Positions 59,311-64,000 of a stretch of DNA of 64,000 nt are shown here, one piece after another. The notes beneath the pieces were generated by a model. That model saw only the letters and a program-made list of their open reading frames with translations, was not told the origin of the DNA and made no database searches. Every line of letters starts with the position of its first letter. Within the stretch, counting starts at the first letter, position 1. Position numbers and translations under genes: made by a program. Location of the stretch: NCBI GenBank assembly GCA_000218705.1, contig GL947594.1, forward strand, positions 769,748 to 833,747. Reading direction: 5' to 3'. Source of the stretch: Prochlorococcus marinus bv. HNLC1 (GTDB lineage Bacteria; Cyanobacteriota; Cyanobacteriia; PCC-6307; Cyanobiaceae).

Positions 59311-60495
59311 CTAATTTATAAATTCTAAAAGATTAGAATTTTGATTACAATTATATTTAATTTTATAAATTTTATTAGGAAATGTATCTACAGAGATATA
59401 CAACTTTATAAGTAACTCTAAATTATATGCAGTAAAGAATACTAATGCAATATTTTTTTTATGATTAATCCACCTTATAAATATTATTTTATATAATATA
59501 TTCTTTTTATTATTAAAATATAATTTAAGATAAAAAAGTTTATCTTCTTTTATTATATTATTATTTTCTTTTTGTTTTATATTACTTAACTCTATTTCTT
59601 TATTTACAATTTCCTCGCTTAAAATTGTTTTATTATTTATATATAAATATATTTGCCTTTGAACTAGTAGATCAAGATATCTTCTTAAAGGAGATGTGCT
59701 TTGAACATATGAATCCAATCCAAGAGTTTCATGTATATCAGATTTTAATGATATAAAACTTTTTCCTATAAATTGTTTAAGAATAATATATTTAACAGGG
59801 CTATTAAAATATCTTTCCAATATATTTTTTGAATCACAATTTATTTTTTGGGATCTAAAAGGTGCAGGAATATTATTTTTTCTAAGAAAGTCACTAGTAA
59901 TATTTCCCATTAAGATCATAGCTTCAGAAACTAACTTATGAGCTTGAGTTATTTCAATTGTTTCAAATGAAATAGAATTATTATTATTTAAAATCTTTGA
60001 ATATGAAGTATTAAATGTTAAAGAACCTTTTTCTTTTCTATAATTATAACTTTTCTTTAGTAATTTATTTAATAATATTAATTCATATTCTTCTTTAGGT
60101 TCTAATTCTAAAATTTCATTAGTATCTTCATATGTAAATTCATAGTTTGGTTTAATAAGTGTCTCTAAAATTTTATATTTTTTAATAGAACCATTTTCGT
60201 TTAGCTCTATACAACCACTTAATGTTTCAGATACTTTGTTTTTCTTTAAATTAGATTGTTCAATTATATTTTTTGGAAGCATTGATATGCATTTATCTAT
60301 AAGGTATAAACTTGATGATCTTTTTTTAGCATTAATATCTAACTCTGAATTAAACTCAAATATTTTTGAAGGATAACTAACATGTATCCATATATTTTTT
60401 ATATTATTATCAATCTCTAAAGAAATAGCGTCATCTATTTCAATAGGATTTTTAGAATCAATTATAAAAGTCTTTAAATTAGTTAAATCTTTCAA
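59311..60495 (-). CDS. RNase II/VacB family 3'-5' exoribonuclease, short form
   Basis: 394 residues. The RNB active-site aspartates are intact: TFIIDSKNPIEIDDAISLE. The distal motif is QSTSPLRRYLDLLVQRQ. It lacks the N-terminal cold-shock domains and the C-terminal S1 domain of full RNase II, the short form common in Prochlorococcus. It contrasts with the degenerate Zam-type RNB protein at 44.4-46.6 kb. It follows rpsR by 14 bp on the same strand. Confidence 0.9.
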   Translation of the reverse strand: MKDLTNLKTFIIDSKNPIEIDDAISLEIDNNIKNIWIHVSYPSKIFEFNSELDINAKKRSSSLYLIDKCISMLPKNIIEQSNLKKNKVSETLSGCIELNENGSIKKYKILETLIKPNYEFTYEDTNEILELEPKEEYELILLNKLLKKSYNYRKEKGSLTFNTSYSKILNNNNSISFETIEITQAHKLVSEAMILMGNITSDFLRKNNIPAPFRSQKINCDSKNILERYFNSPVKYIILKQFIGKSFISLKSDIHETLGLDSYVQSTSPLRRYLDLLVQRQIYLYINNKTILSEEIVNKEIELSNIKQKENNNIIKEDKLFYLKLYFNNKKNILYKIIFIRWINHKKNIALVFFTAYNLELLIKLYISVDTFPNKIYKIKYNCNQNSNLLEFIN

Positions 60496-60509
60496 AATAA
60501 CTAGTGCTA

Positions 60510-60731
60510 TTAACCTTCAGGATTTACAAATGGGAGTAATGCAACTATTCTCGCTCTTTTGACAGCCAATGTTAGATCCCTTTGTTGTTTAGCTGTTAGT
60601 CCAGTCATTCTCCTAGGAAGAATTTTACCCCTTTCAGTTATGAATTTTTTTAACAGCTCAACATCTTTATAGTCAATAGGATCACCAGGCTTTATTGGAG
60701 AAAGTTGTTTCTTAAAAATTGAATTAGTCAT
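60510..60731 (-). CDS. rpsR: 30S ribosomal protein S18 (RpsR)
   Basis: 73 residues. [51 protein letters not shown] is diagnostic of S18, which forms a dimer-like contact with S6. It is 10 bp downstream of rpmG, the usual pair. Confidence 0.97.
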   Translation of the reverse strand: MTNSIFKKQLSPIKPGDPIDYKDVELLKKFITERGKILPRRMTGLTAKQQRDLTLAVKRARIVALLPFVNPEG

Positions 60732-60741
60732 AATTTTTACT

Positions 60742-60939
60742 TTACTTAATTTCTTTATGTATGGTCATTTTGTTTAGCTGAGGACAGAATTTTTTTAATT
60801 CTAATCTTTCAGTAGTATTTCTTCGATTTTTCTCAGTTGTATACCTAGATACCCCTGGTTTACGCATCTTAGATGCAGGTGTACTACGACACTCCGTGCA
60901 TTCTAGTGTTACAACTATTCTTGTACCCTTTTTCGCCAT
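60742..60939 (-). CDS. rpmG: 50S ribosomal protein L33 (RpmG)
   Basis: 65 residues. [48 protein letters not shown]. The first zinc pair CTEC is present; the second is reduced to a single Cys (FCPQLN), so zinc binding may be lost. It is the first gene of the rpmG-rpsR-RNase II run. Confidence 0.96.
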   Translation of the reverse strand: MAKKGTRIVVTLECTECRSTPASKMRKPGVSRYTTEKNRRNTTERLELKKFCPQLNKMTIHKEIK

Positions 60940-61039
60940 TTTTTAATAATACTTTTAATGTATAATTTTCTATTGTACAGGTTCAACAAACTATTTTGAA
61001 AGTACCTATTCAATCTTTTAGAATAAATTAAAAATAAGT

Positions 61040-63505
61040 ATGAAAGTTTCTCAAAATTGGTTAAAAGAGCTGGTCGATATAAATACTACGCCTGAACAAC
61101 TATCCGAAAAACTATCAATTGGTGGGTTTGAAGTCGAATCATTAGTTGATACTTCATCTAAATTTAAAGGTATAGTATTAGGAAAAGTATTATCAGCAGT
61201 AAAACATAATAATTCAGATAAATTATCTATATGTAAGGTAGATATTGGAACTGAGCAATTACAAATAATTTGCGGGGCAAATAACGTAAAGTCAGATATT
61301 TTTGTATATGTTGCCACTATTGGTTCCTATCTAGAGAAAATTGATTTAACTATAAAAGCAACTGAAATTAGGGGTGTATATAGCGAAGGTATGATTTGTT
61401 CTCTTGAAGAACTTGGATTTGAAAAGAAAAGTAATGGTATAGCAATAGTTGAAAAATCAGTTTCTCAAAAATTTGAATTAGGTACACCAATTTCAGAATT
61501 ATTAGAACTTAATGATTTTATATATGAATTAGCTATTACGGCTAATAGACCAGATGGAATGTCAATGATTGGAATTGCTAGAGAAGTATCTGCACTATTA
61601 CAAACTAAACTTACTGATCTTGAAATTTCAGAAAATTTATCAATAAGTGAATTTCATCCACAGATAAAAGACACTAACTCAATTAATCATGATTCAATTT
61701 ATTCAATAACAACTATTAGTAATATTAACGGTAAAAAAATATCGCCAAAATGGTTGAAAGATAGACTAGAGAAATCAGATATTAAGTCTATTAATTTAAT
61801 TGTTGATATTACTAATTATATTCTTTTAGAACAGGGGCAACCATTACATGCATTTGATAAAGATAAATTATCAAAGTTAATAGGTAAAAGTGCATCGCAA
61901 AATGATTTTGGTATTAGAGATGCTAATGAGGGAGAAACTCTTCAGGGATTGGATGGCAATATTTATAATCTAAATAAGGATATAACTGTCATTACATGTG
62001 CAGATATTCCAATAGCAATAGCAGGAGTAATTGGAGGACTTGAAACATCAGTTACTGATACAACTACATCAATATTCTTGGAAGCCGCTGTATTTAATCC
62101 TAGTTCCATTAGAAAATCATCTAAAGAAATTGGTTTAAGAACTGAATCTAGTAGTCGTTTTGAAAAGGGTATATCAAATAAAAATACAGTTCTTTCCGTC
62201 AAAAGAGCTATTAAATTGTTTAATGAATTTTTTAATATCTCAAACCAAATGCTTTTTATTTCAAAGAACGTTAGCGATAATTTAAAATTAATAAAATTAC
62301 GAAGAGATAGAATTCACAAGATATTAGGACCAATAAAAATTAAGAGCACAGAAAACAATACTAATAATTTAATTAAAAGAAATTTAAATGATAAAGAGAT
62401 AACGGATAAACTAGAATTAATTGGTTGTACTTTAATAAATAAAAATTACGGATGGGATGTTGAAGTTGTACCTAATAGATCTCAAGACCTCTTCAGAGAA
62501 ATAGATTTAATTGAAGAAATAGCAAGATTAATTGGCTATGATTTGTTTGATGAAAATATTCCGAATCCTCTTATTCCAGGGAAATTAACAAACTCACAGA
62601 ATTCAATAAGAAAAATTAGACAAGGTTTTATAAATTCAGGTTTTAACGAAGTATTAACTTATTCATTGGTACCTAACGACAAAAATAAAAGGATTAGGAT
62701 TGCAAATCCTCTATTGAAAGAGACAAGTTGTCTAAGAAATAATTTATGGGAGGAACATATTAAAATTGTAAATCAAAATATTAACTCAGGAAGTAATAAT
62801 TGTTGGATCTTTGAAATAGGTAAAATTTTTACGGATATTAATAATAATTTTATTGAAGAAGAATTTATTAATGGTGCAATTTGTGGGAATAATAAATTTG
62901 AATCATGGGATAATTCTGGAAAAGAAAAGGAACTAGATTACTTTGAAGCAAGAGGAAAGCTAAGAGAGGCTTTAGATTCATTAAAGATCTCTATATTCGA
63001 TAAAACTACAGAAAAAATTGATTTTTTACATCCAGGAAGAACTGCATTGCTATTTATTGAGGGTAAAGAATCAGGTTATTTTGGTCAAATACATCCCAAA
63101 TATCATATGGAAAAAAATATCCTTAAAAATATATATCTCTTTAATATAAAACTTACTAATATTACAGAAGCATGTACAAGAAAAAATAAATGGAATCCTG
63201 TTTTTAAAAATTATCCAACTGTACCAAAAATTGAGCGTGATATAAATTTTATTTTTAATAAAAAATACTTTATTAATGAAATACTTACATTTATAAGGAA
63301 ATCAGGCAAGAAATTATTGGAAGATGTAAATCTTGTAGATATATATACAGATGAATCATTAGGTAATGATAATATTAGTTATACTTTTAGACTTACATAT
63401 AGGGGGCAAAATAAAACACTAAAAGATTCTGATATTACGGAACTAAATAATAGTATTATTTCTAATATAGAAAATAAATATTCAGCGAAAATTAGATCAA
63501 TATAG
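61040..63505 (+). CDS. pheT: phenylalanyl-tRNA synthetase beta subunit (PheT)
   Basis: 821 residues, full length. The N-terminal tRNA-binding (EMAP) domain is at about 40-150 (VLSAVKHNNSDKLSICKVD); the B3/B4 editing domain includes LEQGQPLHAFDKDKL and LRTESSSRFEKG; then B5 DNA-binding-like, catalytic-like core (RIANPLLKETSCLRNNLWEEHI, FLHPGRTALLF) and the C-terminal FDX-ACB domain (VFKNYPTVPKIERDINFIFN, DIYTDESLG). PheS is not in the window. Divergent from rpmG. Confidence 0.97.
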   Translation: MKVSQNWLKELVDINTTPEQLSEKLSIGGFEVESLVDTSSKFKGIVLGKVLSAVKHNNSDKLSICKVDIGTEQLQIICGANNVKSDIFVYVATIGSYLEKIDLTIKATEIRGVYSEGMICSLEELGFEKKSNGIAIVEKSVSQKFELGTPISELLELNDFIYELAITANRPDGMSMIGIAREVSALLQTKLTDLEISENLSISEFHPQIKDTNSINHDSIYSITTISNINGKKISPKWLKDRLEKSDIKSINLIVDITNYILLEQGQPLHAFDKDKLSKLIGKSASQNDFGIRDANEGETLQGLDGNIYNLNKDITVITCADIPIAIAGVIGGLETSVTDTTTSIFLEAAVFNPSSIRKSSKEIGLRTESSSRFEKGISNKNTVLSVKRAIKLFNEFFNISNQMLFISKNVSDNLKLIKLRRDRIHKILGPIKIKSTENNTNNLIKRNLNDKEITDKLELIGCTLINKNYGWDVEVVPNRSQDLFREIDLIEEIARLIGYDLFDENIPNPLIPGKLTNSQNSIRKIRQGFINSGFNEVLTYSLVPNDKNKRIRIANPLLKETSCLRNNLWEEHIKIVNQNINSGSNNCWIFEIGKIFTDINNNFIEEEFINGAICGNNKFESWDNSGKEKELDYFEARGKLREALDSLKISIFDKTTEKIDFLHPGRTALLFIEGKESGYFGQIHPKYHMEKNILKNIYLFNIKLTNITEACTRKNKWNPVFKNYPTVPKIERDINFIFNKKYFINEILTFIRKSGKKLLEDVNLVDIYTDESLGNDNISYTFRLTYRGQNKTLKDSDITELNNSIISNIENKYSAKIRSI

Positions 63506-64000
63506 AGTCTATCAAGTATTATATAAGACTCAAATATAGTCTATATATAAGTCTTATGCAAGACAATTGATTTAACTACAAATTTATTTTGCTGTCATGC
63601 AATTTCCCTAGTTATAAAAAACAAAAAAGTATATAAATAATAAAATAATTAAAAAATATTGATTAGAAAATTGTAGTACTGCCTTTGAGACAGTACAGCT
63701 TCTTCAAGACCTCAATGCTAGCAGTAAATAACGGATAGTCAGAAATATTTGGACAACAATAGGACAAAATCCTGGAAAAATATTCAAATGAAGAAAATTA
63801 ATCTTGATATTCTAGTTTTAGACTATATAGTAGACTAGTTTATAGTCTCATTTAGGACTTGCGATACAAATCTTTAGTTGAATTTTATGCTTAAAATTTA
63901 TTAGATTTGTTGCTCTTTGAAACGTGCCAAAAATGTAATTAAATGAAATCATATGCTTGATTTAAAGCATTGTAAATAAAACATTCTTCTCATTAGTCTA
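63506..64000. other. gene-free region with AGACT/AGTCT inverted repeats
   Basis: About 495 bp with no plausible frame. Inverted repeats: ATAAGACT (63523-63530) with AGTCTTAT (63550-63557); AGACTATA (63820-63827) with TATAGTCT (63841-63848). A separate hairpin, GTACTG-9 nt-CAGTAC, spans 63676-63696. The words recur several times at both ends of the stretch. This may be part of a small-RNA gene, a terminator of pheT, or the edge of a repeat-rich region continuing past the window. Confidence 0.4.

Overview
The window is a very AT-rich, gene-dense stretch of a chlorophyll-containing unicellular marine cyanobacterium. Strongly AT-biased codons, short intergenic gaps, chlorophyll genes (chlH, acsF), many cyanobacteria-only DUF families (DUF3685, DUF3318, CGLD27, DUF6447, DUF2949, DUF3038/DUF4335, DUF2996, DUF565) and several Prochlorococcus-type small proteins point to a high-light Prochlorococcus. 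No rRNA, transposase, integrase or CRISPR array is visible.

Layout. 1-7.4 kb: F420-ligase-like gene (cut by the window edge), thioredoxin-like protein, DUF3685, hisA, a CSP41-like epimerase, pgsA, an SDR protein and nth. 7.4-12.8 kb: an iron-flavoured cluster with an iron-type ABC ATPase, a newly spotted 39-residue Cys-rich peptide, ferritin, a Crp-family regulator, a zinc-ribbon membrane protein, a lone ABC ATPase with a 34-residue membrane peptide, and a Rieske oxygenase. 13.2-14.9 kb: small-protein islet ending at tRNA-fMet. 15-33.5 kb: asparaginase, CGLD27, rsfS, carB, ABC exporter, tpiA-folP, chlH, dapB and a run of fast-evolving cyanobacterial proteins including a degenerate UbiH homologue and DUF2949-DUF3038-DUF4335. 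33.5-42.7 kb: mfd, terC, fmt, tldE/tldD, acsF. 42.7-46.6 kb: three heavily frameshifted genes (DUF2996 with a repeat-bearing N-terminus, a LapA-like protein, a Zam-type RNB protein). 46.7-52.3 kb: split GDT1 pair, YkgJ-like protein, Psb30 candidate, CbbY-like phosphatase, DUF565, rpmF, an FtsH homologue without its zinc motif, 2-Cys peroxiredoxin. 52.4-55.0 kb: second small-protein islet, with a ribbon-helix-helix regulator and its probable operators, ending at elongator tRNA-Met. 55-63.5 kb: trmL, cobU, CCB-type assembly factor, lptC, metG, RNase II/VacB, rpsR, rpmG, pheT. The last 0.5 kb is a gene-free stretch with inverted repeats.

Themes. Chlorophyll synthesis (chlH, acsF), photosystem/cytochrome assembly (Psb30 candidate, CCB protein) and iron handling are mixed with core housekeeping genes. 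At least ten genes, including essential ones (carB, metG, mfd), are interrupted by single-base indels, mostly in or beside short homopolymers or short repeats. The simplest reading is residual sequencing or assembly error, and I annotate these as single interrupted genes. Stronger biological candidates are the zinc-less FtsH, the catalytically degenerate Zam-type RNB protein, the degenerate UbiH homologue, the regulator with paired palindromes, and the Cys-rich peptide beside ferritin.
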